The notes beneath the pieces are model-generated. The model had not been told where the DNA came from. It did not search any database and was given only the letters and a program-made list of their open reading frames with translations. A program made the translations under genes and the position numbers. From positions 44,941,820-45,005,819 of the forward strand of contig OZ024724.1 of the NCBI GenBank assembly GCA_964016875.1: 64,000 nucleotides of DNA, written 5' to 3'. Each line of letters opens with the position of its first letter. The stretch's first letter is position 1. This stretch comes from Fallopia convolvulus (taxonomy: Eukaryota; Streptophyta; Magnoliopsida; Caryophyllales; Polygonaceae). Below are positions 11,909 to 22,839 of the stretch, piece after piece.

Positions 11909-12493
11909 TGTTAGTGTACAAAATCTCGCCTTCAATTCGTCTTTAATACACTAATTAAGAACTCCTCCTCTTCCGCTCCGTCTTCAATCTCTTGACCTAG
12001 AAACCTGCAAAACAATGGAAAAAGGGGGCGGGGACCCCCTAATCCACCTCCGATGCCTAAGTCAGAAGAGCAATTGTCGTTTGAGCGTCGAGGTACAACA
12101 AGAGAGCGGTGAAACCCTAAGCAGTCGAGCTAAGCGAATATTATCCTGCCTAGGATCTTTGAATATGCTACGCACATGTGTCTCTCCCTACATGCCTAGG
12201 GCATGTATTTATAATGGAAGAGGGAGAAGGAGGGGGGCCGAAAATTATATCTATTAGGCCGAAAATATTATCCTTCTAGGGCTGGCCAACTGCCTTAAAG
12301 CCCAAGTAAGGAATATTCCACCCTCTCTCCAACTTTAATTCTATCTTTAATGAAAGATAAAATCTTCCATTAAGTTGCATAATCACCATATAATTTTATA
12401 TGGAAAATAACGAAAATAACTGCGCAGTAATTTTAATAAATACCTTTATAGCGAAAATAACTATGGTAATTATGTTTGTTTTACCCGCTCACA
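11909..12493 (-). repeat. LTR (585 bp), flanked on both sides by ATTAC
   Basis: A full-length LTR of the TGTGAGCGGG family with ATTAC at 11904-11908 and 12494-12498, as expected of a solo LTR at the original insertion site. It carries the TATAAATA box (about 12207-12214 on minus) that the copy at 7601 has lost. Confidence 0.85.
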
Positions 12494-12498
12494 ATTAC

Positions 12499-12876
12499 AT
12501 AGTTTATCTACGACAACCGTTCATTTCAAATCTGTGTGTCTCATCCAAAACTAAATGTTCTCATTCGAAAAAATATTTTAGAATAAATCTTTTTAGTTTT
12601 TGCCTAATGTTTTCCTCGTTAGAAAAAAAATGGATTGATTTTCGTAATTTTTTTATTGAACTTTACCTTGTGTTGGTAGTTCCTACAACACCTTCTTTCC
12701 CTTTGACTATGTTTTCGTAGATTTTCTTACCTTTATATATACTACTACTATTTTTTAGAATCTTGAAATCAAAATCTTAGTTTTTCGGTCTAGTAGGAGT
12801 GCTTAGCCCTCCAAGCATATTATTAAAGAAACAAATTAGTTATGCCTTGTAAAGGCTACTACATTGGAATGAATTA
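12499..12876. other. Gene-free AT-rich spacer
   Basis: No coding sequence or repeat structure recognised between the non-autonomous element and the next MITE. Confidence 0.5.
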
Positions 12877-12901
12877 AGGTCCCGTTTGGTTACAATTCAT
12901 A

Positions 12902-13170
12902 TGTAACACCCCGGTGATATATAAGAAATTGAGGTGCTGTCCATGTCAACAAGAGCTCCTTCTTTTCTGAGTTCGAGTGAGGACAAAGAACTCAAAAGTT
13001 AAGCGTGCAAGGGCGAGAGTAGTACCAGGATGGGTGACCTCCTGAGAAGTCCTCGGGATGGCATGAGATTGCGCTTCTAAAGGCTTGGGCGTAAACGAAA
13101 TGTAAATGAATGTAGTCCATTTTAGTGTCATGATACATTGACAAAAATATTAACCTGTTTTGCACTACCT
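12902..13170 (+). mobile_element. Cassandra-like LTR segment (right end uncertain)
   Basis: It begins TGTAACACCCCGG and carries a 5S rRNA-derived block with the polymerase III internal promoter, the hallmark of Cassandra TRIM elements. No second LTR, primer-binding site or 5-bp duplication was found, so it is a solo LTR or a truncated copy. Confidence 0.6.
12988..13062 (+). ncRNA. 5S rRNA-derived block with polymerase III control region
   Basis: It matches the 3' two thirds of plant 5S rRNA. The A box is AAGCGTGCAAGGGCGAGAG (13001-13019), followed by the intermediate element and a C box GGGTGACCTCCTGAGAAG. The 5' third of 5S is not recognisable, so this is not a functional 5S gene. Confidence 0.8.
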
Positions 13171-13485
13171 CTTATCCATTATAAAAAGGGGCTTGTTCCA
13201 CCTCAATCATTCTTCCATGAAGGGGGTAGGTAACAAAATGGTAGAATCACTCCCTTCTATATCACTTTTACAATGGACAATCTTTTTATACAAATGTATT
13301 ATGACACTAAAAATAGTCTAGATTCATCTTGTTTCCGTTTCCGTTTCCGTTTCCATATGCCACGACAATCCAAACGGGGCCTAAATGTAAAACATCAACT
13401 GGTGGAGGTTGTGACAATTAAAAAAACAATAAATGATATGGGAAGGCTGGCGAGTTGATATGCTACAATGTTACACGAGTGACGA

Positions 13486-13953
13486 ATGTGGTGGATCTCG
13501 AACACCGTCGTAGTCAAGAGAGATTGGAGAGTCTGCTCAAACCTTACCAATCCCAATAAAGCATATCCAAAAGACTTGTTTCCGCTTCTAAAGATCAACC
13601 GATCAGTGGATTCAACGTTGAGCCACAAACGAGTGAAGTTCTCAGATGATGTAAACGAGCAATCGATCCGTGCAATCATGATGCTGGAATCGATCTTTGA
13701 CAACCAAGGAGCAAGCTTTCTTGGTCCCAAAAGGACAGAGAACTCGCAAACCCTAGTCTCCAACGAATTTAGATGCCACAATGACCTAAACGACCGCGAC
13801 AGCGGTTCGGACGACCACGGTCGCGGCCCATACATCCGGGATTGCGGCCTAGGCGGCAGCGACCGCAGCCAAGGTAGCAGCGCCCGCTGCCCACAAAGCA
13901 AAAAATCAAACTCCGATCTTCGCTCAGAGAATAAGCGCGACCCGCAGAGCGAT
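13486..13953 (+). pseudogene. Remnant of a second non-autonomous element with a Ty3/gypsy RT scrap
   Basis: The translation of 13525-13650 keeps RT signatures: W-R-V-C, N-P-N-K-A-Y-P-K-D, F-P-L and V-D-S-T-x-x-H. These are the residues that precede the first catalytic Asp motif in Ty3/gypsy RT. The reading then runs into unrelated sequence with GC-rich palindromic words (13790-13870). The segment is homologous, in opposite orientation, to 9900-10150. It is interrupted at 13953 by an Athila element and resumes at 22711. No usable product is predicted. Confidence 0.55.
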
Positions 13954-14971
13954 TGATAGCTTGCATATAGGAGTAGTTTAGATGCATTTTTTATATATGT
14001 TTTAGCTAGTTTTAGGTTGGTTTGATCTAGTTTTTAGGTTTTTGTGTTGTCGGGTAGTTTGCGCTTGTTTGCTCGGTTTTGCAAGTTTTTAGGTTTATGA
14101 GCAACAGCGGGGCGAGTTTTGATTGATCAAGGCGGTGGTGGACAAGTTAAAGGAAGCTAGGAGGTGGTACAATGAAGTTTGAAGGAGTAGAAGAGAAGAG
14201 CAAGAAACAAGACAATTGCGCTGGATGCAACTCGGAATGCAAGTCGAGCAATCGTGACTGAATGGTGATTACGCGGGTTGACAAAAGCGTGGCCGCGCAA
14301 TGCAACTCCAACCCGCGCAATCGTGGTGTTAGATTAGCTACCTAATATAATTTCTAGGTTAATTTACAACTAATCTAATTAATGCCCGTTCGGGGTTGAT
14401 TAGATAAAGTAGCATCTATAATTGTTTGGACCCGTTCGGGCTATTCAGTTGTAGAAGGGAATAAATCCATAAATAACTTAGATGTCTGTTTGCTCTAAGT
14501 GTTTGTTTCTATTGATAACTTGACTCGTAAAGCTGTCGTTTAATTGAATCTAGACGTTGTTTTAGGTTGTTAAATGATTAGGGCTGTTTAGACTGTTAGT
14601 TCTTTCAACTAGAATTGAAATTTGGGTCATAATCCTTAGTAGGAGTATAATCCACAATAGATTATTCCAGGAAATTGAGAATAGAAAGAATCAATGATCA
14701 ATAAGCATATCTATGATGGATTTAACTAGTTGAACACACTTTTCTCATATTTGTTAAACTCCATAATACTTGTATTTATAATTTGCTTTTAATTTGCATA
14801 TTAGAATTACATTTTCAATCATAAAACCCCCCTTTTTGCTTACTTGGCATTCAAGTAAAAACACAAATACACAAATCCTTGTGGGATCGACCCTTACTCG
14901 CCGCTCTACTGAGTTGGTAAAGTTAAGGTTTCTTTGATAGGTAATTAACGACCACTGAAAATACCTCGTCA
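13954..14971 (+). repeat. 5' LTR of Athila copy A
   Basis: Same sequence as the 3' LTR except for a missing internal stretch after about 14330, where the 3' LTR continues at 21690-22065. It contains GC-rich palindromic words at 14215-14330. Confidence 0.85.
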
Positions 14972-15047
14972 AATTTGGCGTCGTTGCCTGGGACTCTTCG
15001 CTATTTGTGTTCTTATTTTTGTGTTGTTTTGGGTATGAACCTGTTAT

Positions 15048-16643
15048 TTGGTTCCTACCCGTGCTACTAATCCATCTCTTGTTGCATTTGATTTACAAAT
15101 TGAAAGGACATTCTCTAGGTTACGCAGGCAAGCTCGTGAGATTTCTCATGAATTACCGTTCAACCTGGCGTCTTCCTCATCTGATTCTGAAACTGAAAGC
15201 ATTCTTGAAATCGCAGAGATGGCTCAACAGACACTAAGACAGTTGACTGCACCAAATATAGCACAACAACCATTGGCGGTGCAATTTCCTGCTCTTGGTG
15301 AAAGAGTCAAGTTTGAGCTGAAATCTGGGTTGATTCATCTCTTTCCTTCATTCGATGGGAATAATGGTGAAGATCCCAACAAGCATCTTTCTGAATTTCA
15401 TGTTGTGTGCTCAAGCATGAAACCTGCTAATGTGACTCATGACCAAATCGCGCTGAGAGCCTTTTCTTTCTCTCTCAAGGATCAGGCTAAAGATTGGTTT
15501 TACTATTTGGCTCCGGGAAGTATTGATACATGGGCTAAGATGAAGCAAGCTTTTCTAGAGAAGTACTTCCCTGCTACAAGGCTCAATGATCTGAAGAAGA
15601 GGATTAGAAACATCGAACAAGAAGCTAATGAGACCTTGTACGAGTATTATGAGAGATTCAAGAGGTTGATAGTCAGATGTCCTTTCCATGGCTACACTGA
15701 TCAAGACCTGATTTTATACTTATTTAATGGCCTCTTGGATGATGAGAGAAGAATGGTGAATGCAGCCTGCCAAGGCAATATTCTCAACAAGACTCTTGCT
15801 GCTGCATTTGAACTATTTACACAACTGTTTGAGGGCACAAGACAGTTCAGGAAGGATACTGGTTCTAAAGCTGCAATTGTTGTGGTTGCTAATTCATTAT
15901 TGCATGAAGAAGTTTCTGAGCTAAAAACCATGATGAGACAGTTTTTACAGCAAGGTGGGAGACAACAAGTGAAAGCCTGTGGAATTTGCTTTGATAATAT
16001 GCATTATACTGATTTATGCCCCACACTCCAGGAGCCACAAGCTGAAGTTAATATGGTGGGAAATTATGGTCAACAGAGGTCTAGATGTGATCCCTACTCC
16101 AACACTTACAATCCTAGGTGGAGGGATCATCCTAACTTGAGGTATGGAAATTCTAGCAATCAACAATTTAAGCATGAAGGTGGACAAGCTCAGTACAGAC
16201 CTCCTTTCCAACCTCAAGCTCAGGGAGTGAATCAGAATTCTATGTCCACTAAAGAGATGATCAGAAATCTGACTCAGACTGTTTCTACAATGCATTGCTC
16301 TCTAACTCAGCTTCAACAAGAGACCAAGTCCAGTATTAAAAACTTGGAGAACCAAGTTAGTCAGATTGTTGATGCGGTAAGCATGTTAGAGGCTAGAGAA
16401 TCCATCAAATTGCCATCACAAACAGAGCTCAACCCAATAGCTAATGTGAGTTTTATCTCTATTTATGATGGCTCTAAGGCGGGACAAGTGTACACAATGG
16501 ACAAAGTTGACGAAATAGAGGAACAAGACGAAATCCAAATGCACGGGTTGCATGCTAAAAGCTCGGCCGAACAATTGGCAAACTGCGCAATTCTGTCTCA
16601 GTCAAGAATGCGCGGGTTGCATGCTAAATGCGCGGCCGCGTAA
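15048..16643 (+). pseudogene. Athila gag polyprotein part (531 codons), start codon changed to TTG
   Basis: Capsid-nucleocapsid precursor of an Athila element. The conserved N-terminal block (PALGERVKFELKSGLIHLFP, residues 85-104) is followed by the retrotransposon gag domain with WFYYLAPGSIDTWAKMKQ (about 165-182). A partial zinc-knuckle-like stretch (CGICFDNMHYTDLCP) lies near 309-323 and a coiled-coil-prone region near 410-450. The codon aligned with the ATG of copy B (24287) is TTG here, and the first in-frame ATG lies about 57 codons downstream, so the normal start is lost. The C-terminal end consists of GC-rich palindromic words read as protein (near-repeats of GLHAK) and stops at 16643, before the protease. 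Confidence 0.8.
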
Positions 16644-16699
16644 TCGGAGGCCAACCCGAGCAATCCTGGCGTTGACAACAATTGCTCTAAAACTCATCT

Positions 16700-17340
16700 G
16701 AAAGCCCATGTACCTTTTCCACCTTTTCTTGAAGCCTTAAAAGAAACCCAGAAGTTGAAAAGTGACAAGGAGCTATCCGAGGTTTTCAGTACATGCAAAG
16801 TAAATGTCCCGTTATTAAAATTGATCAAGAGTGTACCTCGGTATGCCAAGTTTTTGAAGGATTTATGCACTCTAAAAAGGGGATAAAAGGAGAAAAGCCA
16901 TAAGCAAATGAAAGAAAAAGAACATGTGTCAGCTGTGTTTCAAAAGCGTTTGCCTAAGAAGTGCAGTGACCTTGGCATGTTCACCATTCCTTGTATGATC
17001 GGAAGCACCAAGGTGAATGAGGCTCTAATTCATTTAGGTGCATCTGTCAATCATTGTCTTCCTCCTTATATGAGAAACTCGGGATGAGACCTTTGAAACA
17101 GACCCAAACTATAGTTGAGTTAGCTGATCATTCCACTGTCCGGCCCAAGGGGAAGCTTGAAGATGTATGGGTTATGGTGGACTCCTTGACATTTCCGGCT
17201 GATTTTCTGATTCTGGACATGGGACCGGGAGTTGAAAAGAATCTATGTTGCTAGGAAGACCATTTTTGAAGACCGCTAATACAAGGATCGACATTCCACA
17301 AGGCATACTATAGATGGGATTCGATGGGAAGGAGATCGAA
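16700..17340 (+). pseudogene. Athila gag-pol linker and aspartic protease remnant
   Basis: Broken frames keep Athila linker and protease-region features. These include a PRYAKFLKDL-like stretch near 16838, a LYEKLG(M)RPLKQT stretch from about 17063, VELADHSTVRPKG, a DFLILDMGP stretch, and a final GRPFLKTA-like stretch near 17255. In intact elements these lead directly into RT. Here the sequence jumps to the pol-end region near 17360, so the polymerase and integrase are gone. Several stops and shifts rule out expression. Confidence 0.7.
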
Positions 17341-17406
17341 TTTCATAGCTCCAATCCTTATTAATATCCTTTTTACGTCAAGCTAATGACGTTAAAGAAG
17401 CGCTTA

Positions 17407-17422
17407 TTGGGAGGCAACCCAA
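17407..17422 (+). ncRNA. Short hairpin with AGGCAA loop at the end of pol
   Basis: Stem TTGGG/CCCAA with loop AGGCAA. The same hairpin with a longer and covarying stem is present in Athila copy D (54308-54327, minus). The function is unknown. Confidence 0.55.
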
Positions 17423-17589
17423 GGTTTAGTTCAGTTTTGCTTTGAATGTTGTTTTAAGTTTTAAGTTTTTGCTTTTCGTTTTTTTTGTTTGTTTAGTGTT
17501 GGTAGAAATAATCCTCAACCCTACATATAGCTTGGTCAAGCATTGGAAAACGCACCCAAGTACTTTTTACAGTAGCTAAAAACTCGAAT

Positions 17590-17765
17590 TAGGGAAATTG
17601 CGTGGCCAAGCAATCGGGCCCCTAACCCGAGTAATCTTGGGTTGACTTCTCAATGCGCGGTCGCGCAATTTAGCACCCAACCCGCGCAATTCCAACTGAG
17701 GGGTGATTACGCGGGTTGCCAATTGCTCGGCCGCGCAATTCAGGTGCAACCCGCGCTTTTGACCG
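17590..17765 (+). repeat. GC-rich palindromic words between pol end and Athila ORF leader
   Basis: Alternating words of the types GCGGGTTG, CAACCCGC and GCGGCCGCGCAAT form imperfect palindromes. The same words occur in the LTRs (14270-14330, 21640-21700) and at the gag C-terminus (16540-16670). Confidence 0.75.
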
Positions 17766-17774
17766 ATTCAGCGA

Positions 17775-18246
17775 GGGTTAAAAATAAAAAAAATCGAACC
17801 CTTCTTTCCTTCTCCCATTATTTTGTCCGCTCCTTCTTCCTCTCTATAGCCTCCATTGAAGACCTCAAGCTCTCAAGCTTCATTCAAGCCTCTTCAAACC
17901 CGGATTTTCAACCCAAATCAAGCAAAGAACCTCACAATAAGCGGGATTCAAGTAAGTTTTCTCAAATCCGAAATTCCTCCATTTAGGCTCGGATTTAGGC
18001 TTAGCTTGTTCACAAAAGTTCGTTTATTGCATGATTCTAGCCTAGATTTGTGTTTTATTTGAGCTTTCATAAAAAAAATCTGAGATTAACCTAGAATTAG
18101 GGATTAATTTTGACTTAATTATTCCAGGTATTAGGGGAAGAGAGTGATTGAGTGATAATTTGCTTAAATTCTATATATATTGCTGTGGTTGTCCTTGCCG
18201 GGACAACGAAATTGTGTTTTCTTGGTTTTTGGTGGTGCTTGTGTAG
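17775..18246 (+). promoter_or_regulatory. TATA-like box, pyrimidine leader and 5'UTR intron of the Athila ORF, copy A
   Basis: A TTAAAAATAAAA stretch at 17777 is followed by a long CT-rich leader. A donor CAA|GTAAGT at 17951/17952 and an acceptor GTGTAG at 18246, 22 bp before the ATG at 18269, give a 295-bp intron. The layout matches the corresponding region of Athila copy C. Confidence 0.45.
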
Positions 18247-18268
18247 GGATTTTTGAATTTCTCAAATT

Positions 18269-19868
18269 ATGGGTCGAAAAAGGGATAGATTAGATGGGGC
18301 ATCTTCATCCCACGCTGCTAGTCAGGGTGTTCATCTGGTTCCTCCTACTGTGGAGGGAGAGAGCACTCCAAAGACCTTTGGCTTTAGTCTGACCAAGCTT
18401 AGCCATATAGCCAAATTTGATATGCTGAAGGACCGAGAGTGGAAAGCGACAAGGTTTATAGACTGGGAATTGATGGATGCCCTTGGTCTATCGCATCTGT
18501 TAAAGGAGATGGCTGCATATGTTCATATGGGACAGTTCTTACAACTGTGTGAACCCACTTTTAAGGGGTTAACACTTGAGTTTTTGAGCACTTTGGCGAT
18601 AGATTTTAGAGGAGAAGGGGAATTTAAATTCTTGTTGGGAGGTATAAGGAGGAAGATGACCTTAATGCAAGTTAATAATGTGTTTGGGTTCTGTAATTTT
18701 CCAGGCAATGATGTTGTGCTGAATGAAAATGGTGCTACATGGGCTGATAAGCATTTCTGGAGGACCATCACAGGGAGACCCACTTATGATCCTACCAAAG
18801 AAAAGGCTTCTCCAATTACTCACCCCGCTATTCCAGTCTTTCAGAGATTCATAGCTTGCACTCTGAATGGGCGGGGTGATGGTGGAAACAACTACCCTAA
18901 GAAGGATGTTTGCTATGTTGGGCGCCTGTTTGAAGAGGAACAAGCTTAATTTGGGTGCTATGTTGATGCACCATTTGGCTCATGTTGGAAACAAGGGGGG
19001 GTGGGGGGGGGGTGGAGCCATCTGTATAGGAGGGATTGTAACCCATCTAGCCAAACATTTCGGAGTTGATCTTGATAGGCTACTGGTTGATATTCCACCT
19101 TTGGCTATGGATTTCACCATGCTTACAAGGATGGGTGTTATATACAAGTACATGAACTCTTACTTCTGGGTGATTGGGGATTCAAAGAGAGTGATGAAGC
19201 TCCCTGATGGAGCCCGAGTGAAGATTGGGAATGGCCCGGCCAACTGGTTTATTGAAGTCCGGGCTGGTGACTTAGAGCTGAGAGATATCAAGGTCCCTTC
19301 TTGGGGTAAGAAAAAGACTCCAGTTGCAATTCCAGAGCAATCTGAGGAAGAAGAAGGGAATGATGAAGATTTTGTTATGGTTGAAGGGGAAGAAGAGTCT
19401 GAAGAATCTGAGGAGGAGGATGAGTCTGAGGAAGAAGATCAGCAACAACAGTTTGATCCATCTTTGCCTTCTCGGAGTGGCTCTCACTACTCTGATGCTC
19501 AATTTAACCAGATGATGGGGATGATGAGGCAGATGCAGTTGGATAATGCGCAGAGGTACACTGATATGTCATCTCACATCGATCAGAGATTTCAGAGCAT
19601 GAGGGGCTATGTGGATGAGAGGTTCTCCTCTTATCAAACTCACCAGGATCAGCAACTTGCTGCGTATCAAGCCTGCCAGGATGAGCACTTAAGGCTGCTC
19701 AATGCTAGACTAGACGGATGGAGTTCGGAGGGCTATCCACCTCACCAGCCTTACCCTCAATATGCTTTCCCCGATCCTCCATATCCTCAGTTTCCACCGT
19801 ACATGCCACCTCCTGCTGAGTATTCGCCACCACCACATGACTACCCGCCGCACTACCCAGAGAGTTAG
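18269..19868 (+). pseudogene. Athila ORF (env-position protein, ATHILA ORF-1 family), frameshifted
   Basis: This is the extra gene that Athila elements carry after pol, often called env-like; its function is unknown. The first frame (18269-18949, 226 aa) has the family's conserved core: KFDMLKDREW, an LGLSHLLKEM helix, LTLEFLSTLAIDF. The second frame (to 19868) resumes with LNLGAML and continues through KLPDGARVKIG, a very acidic stretch (about 19335-19440), a Q/H-rich coiled-coil-prone region and a proline-tyrosine-rich C-terminus. A net one-base deletion near 18940-18948 separates the frames. A homopolymer G run (18997-19014) lies just downstream. No signal peptide or membrane span is visible, so an envelope role is not supported here. 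Confidence 0.75.
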
Positions 19869-21325
19869 AGTTTTGTAAGTTTTTCTCTTTTTCCTTTTAC
19901 TTTTTACTATACTTTGGGGACAAAGTATGTTTTAAGCATGGGGGAAGGGAATTACTTGTTTGCATTGCATATAGTTGCATTAGTTTAGGTCATATTTAAA
20001 ATTTTTGCATGCATTGATTAAAATTCTGAAAAATGAAAAGAAAAAATTAGAAAAATTTGAAAAAAAATATACAAAAGTATTGCATTTAGGTTCTTATTTC
20101 CCCATTGTTTGATACCTCTTGTTTTTCAATGCTAAGTATGAGCCCTAACCCATGATTTGCATGATTTTCTGAAGTTGATATGATTTAAGCATGATCATTG
20201 ATTGATTACTTTGATTATAGGATTGAGCATGTATTTAGCTTGGGTATTTGATTCTATCTGAAGTTCTAGACAAAAATTTGCCTTGTCAGATATTTTTGGC
20301 CTTTCATGATTATATTTGTTCTCTACATTCTTGAGTGTATCACCATGATTATCTAGCTCTAGAGCTTGCGTTATGACTCTTTTTCAAGGCTGCTTTATAT
20401 GATTGAATGCATGACATTAAAATGATTGAGGCGTTGTTTCTTATAAGCCTATTATTTCCCTTCCTACCTTATAACATCCATGTTCTTGACACCCCATTTC
20501 TTTTGAGCTTTAATCCCATTTTTGATAACTCTGCAAAATTTCCCTAGCCTAATAAGCTTGACCCATCCGGGATATAGGACTTTAGGTTGTGTTTTTGTTT
20601 TGTGTGAGTTATGTACAGGTATGGGGGAGTTGGAAGAAAAGGAGGAAAAGAGGAATACAACTCTAAGTGTGCAAAGTGAAAAAAAAGTGAAGATGAAAAG
20701 TTTGTTGAAAAGCAAAGAAAAGTTTAGTTTAACTGTTGGTAATCTTCATAAGTGTGAAAGAAAAGAGTTGAAGAGGCAAAGAAAAAAAAAAGTGAAGAAA
20801 GAAACAAAGTGTTTGAATGTGTAGATGGAGTTGGTAAAAGAAGTTAGGAAGTGTTATGATGAAAAGAAAGGGTTGAATTTTGGGCTTAGGATTAGTTCTT
20901 TATCCTGGATTTAGCACCACAAGCAAAAAATTATCCCTTCCAAATTTCTCTGTACCTTGGCCCCATTACAACCTTGAAAAAGACCTCTTGATTTTTGTTA
21001 TGTGTTTGATCCCCAGCGGTGGAGATTTAGAACTCTGATGCAAGCTTATGGTAGTCTAGTTTTCATGGTTGATTTTGAGTGAAACACATACCCTTAAACA
21101 CTTGAGAGTTTGAGTGCAAACACAATTTACCTTGGTGAGGTCTAGAATGAATGAATGGTCTTTGCTTTTTGCTTACTATAATGCATGCTAGGTAGTCTTG
21201 GTCGAGTTTTTGATTATATGTGAAATGCTTGTTTGATTTGAGATGGATGTATGATTGCATTTCTGTGGTGTGATTTGGATTTATGTCTTGCTTGAGGACA
21301 AGCAAGGGTTAAGCATGGGGGAATT
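19869..21325 (+). other. Athila copy A 3' region between two polypurine-like tracts
   Basis: Gene-free. It is bounded by TTAAGCATGGGGGAAGG (about 19932-19948) and by the true polypurine tract TTAAGCATGGGGGAATT (about 21309-21325) beside the LTR. Each is preceded by a GGGGACAA/GAGGACAA word. A block at 20905-21040 is shared with copies C and D. Confidence 0.7.
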
Positions 21326-22705
21326 TGATAGCTTGCATATATAAGTAGTTTAGATGCATGTTTTATATATGTTTTAGCTAGTTTTAGGTTGGTTTTGATA
21401 TAGTTTTTAGGTTTTTGTGTTGTCGGGTAGTTAGCGCTTGTTTGCTCGGTTTGCCAGGTTTTTAGGTTAATGAGCAACATCGGGACGAGTTTTGATTGAT
21501 CAAGGCGATGGTGGAAAAGTTAAAGGAAGCGAGGAGGTGGTACAATGAAGTTTGAAGGAGTAGAAGAGAAGAGCAAGAAACAAGACAATTGCGTTGGATG
21601 CAACTCGGAATGCAAGCCGAGAAATCGTGACTGAATGGTGATTACGCGGGTTGACAAAAGCGTGGCCGCGCAATGCAACTCCAACCCGCGCAATCGGGAG
21701 TTTTCACGCGGTCATTGGGCCGAAGTTCTGGGTTGATTTTGGGATTGATTATATCATCCGAATTTGTCTTAAAGGTAGAATCTTTTGAGGGTTATTTTAG
21801 AAGACATATTTAAGCCTTATGTTAGTTTATTTTGAGAGAGCTTTGATCAAACTTTGGAGGCTAGGTTTTTCTCTCAAGAGAGAGCAACTTTGAAACTCTT
21901 GTAAGTTTGTTTTCAATTCAATTATGTGTTGCTAAATCTTTTGTGTTTGACTAGTTATTGAAATCATAGATTGCATACTATTGTGAGGTTTGATTGATTC
22001 TCATCAACTTGAATAGGTTGTATTCCCTGCGATTAATTGAATCAGAATTATTCTAGGGTTTTGTTAGATTAGCTACCTAATAGAATTTCTAGGTTAATTT
22101 ACAACTAATCTAATTAATGCCCGTTCGGGGTTGATTAGATAAAGTAGCATCTATAATTGTTTGGACCCGTTCGGGCTATTCAGTTGTAGAAGGGAATAAA
22201 TCCACAAATAACTTAGATGTTTGTTTGCTCTAAGTGTTTGATTCTATTGATAACTTGACTCGTAAAGTTGTCATTTAATTGGATCTAGACGTTGTTTTAG
22301 GTTGTTAAATGATTCGGGTTGTTTAGACTGTTAGTTCTTTCAACTAGAATTGAAGTTTGGGTCATAATCCTTAGTAGGAGTATAATCCACAATAGATTAT
22401 TCAAGGGAATTGAGAATCGAAAGAATCAATGATCAATGAGCATATCTATGATGGATTTAACTAGTTAAACACGCTTTTCTCATATTTGTTAAACTCAATA
22501 ATACTTGCATTAATAATTTGCTTTTAATTTGCATATTAAAATTAGATTTACAATCATAAAACCCCTCTTTTTGGTTACTTGGCATTCAAGTAAAAACACA
22601 AATACACAAGTCCTTGTGGGATCGACCCTTACTTGCCGCTCTACTGAGTTGGTAAAGTTAAGGTTTCTTTGATAGGTATTAACGACCACTGAAAATACAT
22701 CGTCA
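21326..22705 (+). repeat. 3' LTR of Athila copy A (1380 bp)
   Basis: Full-length LTR (TGATAG...TCGTCA) directly after the polypurine tract. It carries the internal segment deleted from the 5' LTR and the same GC-rich palindromic words (21590-21700). Confidence 0.88.
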
Positions 22706-22710
22706 GCAAT

Positions 22711-22839
22711 CAAGCGAAACTCCGATATTCGCTTGGAGGATCAAGCCCTGGAATGTACCGAGCAAGGCCTTGCTCGAAGACGATCAAAATCTTGGCCCGA
22801 CGTCATCGCAAAGCATGGATGCTCTTCGCGCGAGCTAGC
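22711..22839 (+). repeat. Continuation of the non-autonomous element split by Athila copy A
   Basis: It resembles the phrases around 9700-9780 (minus) and 13900-13953 that contain CTCCGATnTTCGCT. It is cut at 22840 by Athila copy B. Confidence 0.55.

Larger units (their letters stand above)
7601..12493 (-). mobile_element. Large non-autonomous LTR retrotransposon, rearranged
   Basis: On the minus strand the LTRs start TGTGAGCGGGT and end TACACTAACA. The 3' LTR is 7601-8160, preceded by the tract GTAGGTGGGGCATT. The primer-binding site ATTGGCGCCGTCTGTGGG is at 11737-11720. Next to it stands only a 33-bp LTR stub (11738-11770), then a copy of the outer flank (11785-11908), then a full LTR (11909-12493). 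The target duplication ATTAC lies at 7596-7600, 11904-11908 and 12494-12498. The 3.6-kb interior has no intact gag or pol, only a degenerate RT scrap, GC-rich palindromic words and a diverged internal duplication (about 9.46-10.11 kb against 10.73-11.19 kb). This is a LARD-like element. Confidence 0.75.
12877..13383. mobile_element. MITE-like element with GGGCCCGTTTGG-type ends
   Basis: Short terminal inverted repeats: left AGGTCCCGTTTGGTT (from 12877), right (minus) TAGGCCCCGTTTGGATT (to 13383). The target duplication is unclear, so the superfamily is not assigned. The element holds the 5S-derived segment near its left end and a hexanucleotide repeat (TTTCCG, four copies, 13331-13354) near its right end. 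It has no coding capacity. Confidence 0.55.
13954..22705 (+). mobile_element. Athila-lineage Ty3/gypsy retrotransposon, copy A, pol largely deleted
   Basis: LTRs at 13954-14971 (1018 bp, internal deletion of about 360 bp) and 21326-22705 (1380 bp) begin TGATAGCTTGCATATA and end TCGTCA. The 5-bp duplication is GCGAT on the left (13949-13953) and GCAAT on the right (22706-22710), differing by one CpG transition. The primer-binding site TGGCGTCGTTGCCTGGG is at 14976-14992. Order: gag, protease remnant, pol-end hairpin, Athila ORF with its own leader, long 3' region with two polypurine-like tracts, 3' LTR. RT, RNase H and integrase are missing between about 17.33 and 17.36 kb. Confidence 0.88.

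Noticed and set aside
12988..13062. A functional 5S rRNA gene
   Set aside because: The 5' third of 5S is absent and the block has substitutions.
18269..19868. Calling the Athila ORF a viral envelope glycoprotein
   Set aside because: No signal peptide, furin-like site or membrane anchor can be seen; only its position is env-like.
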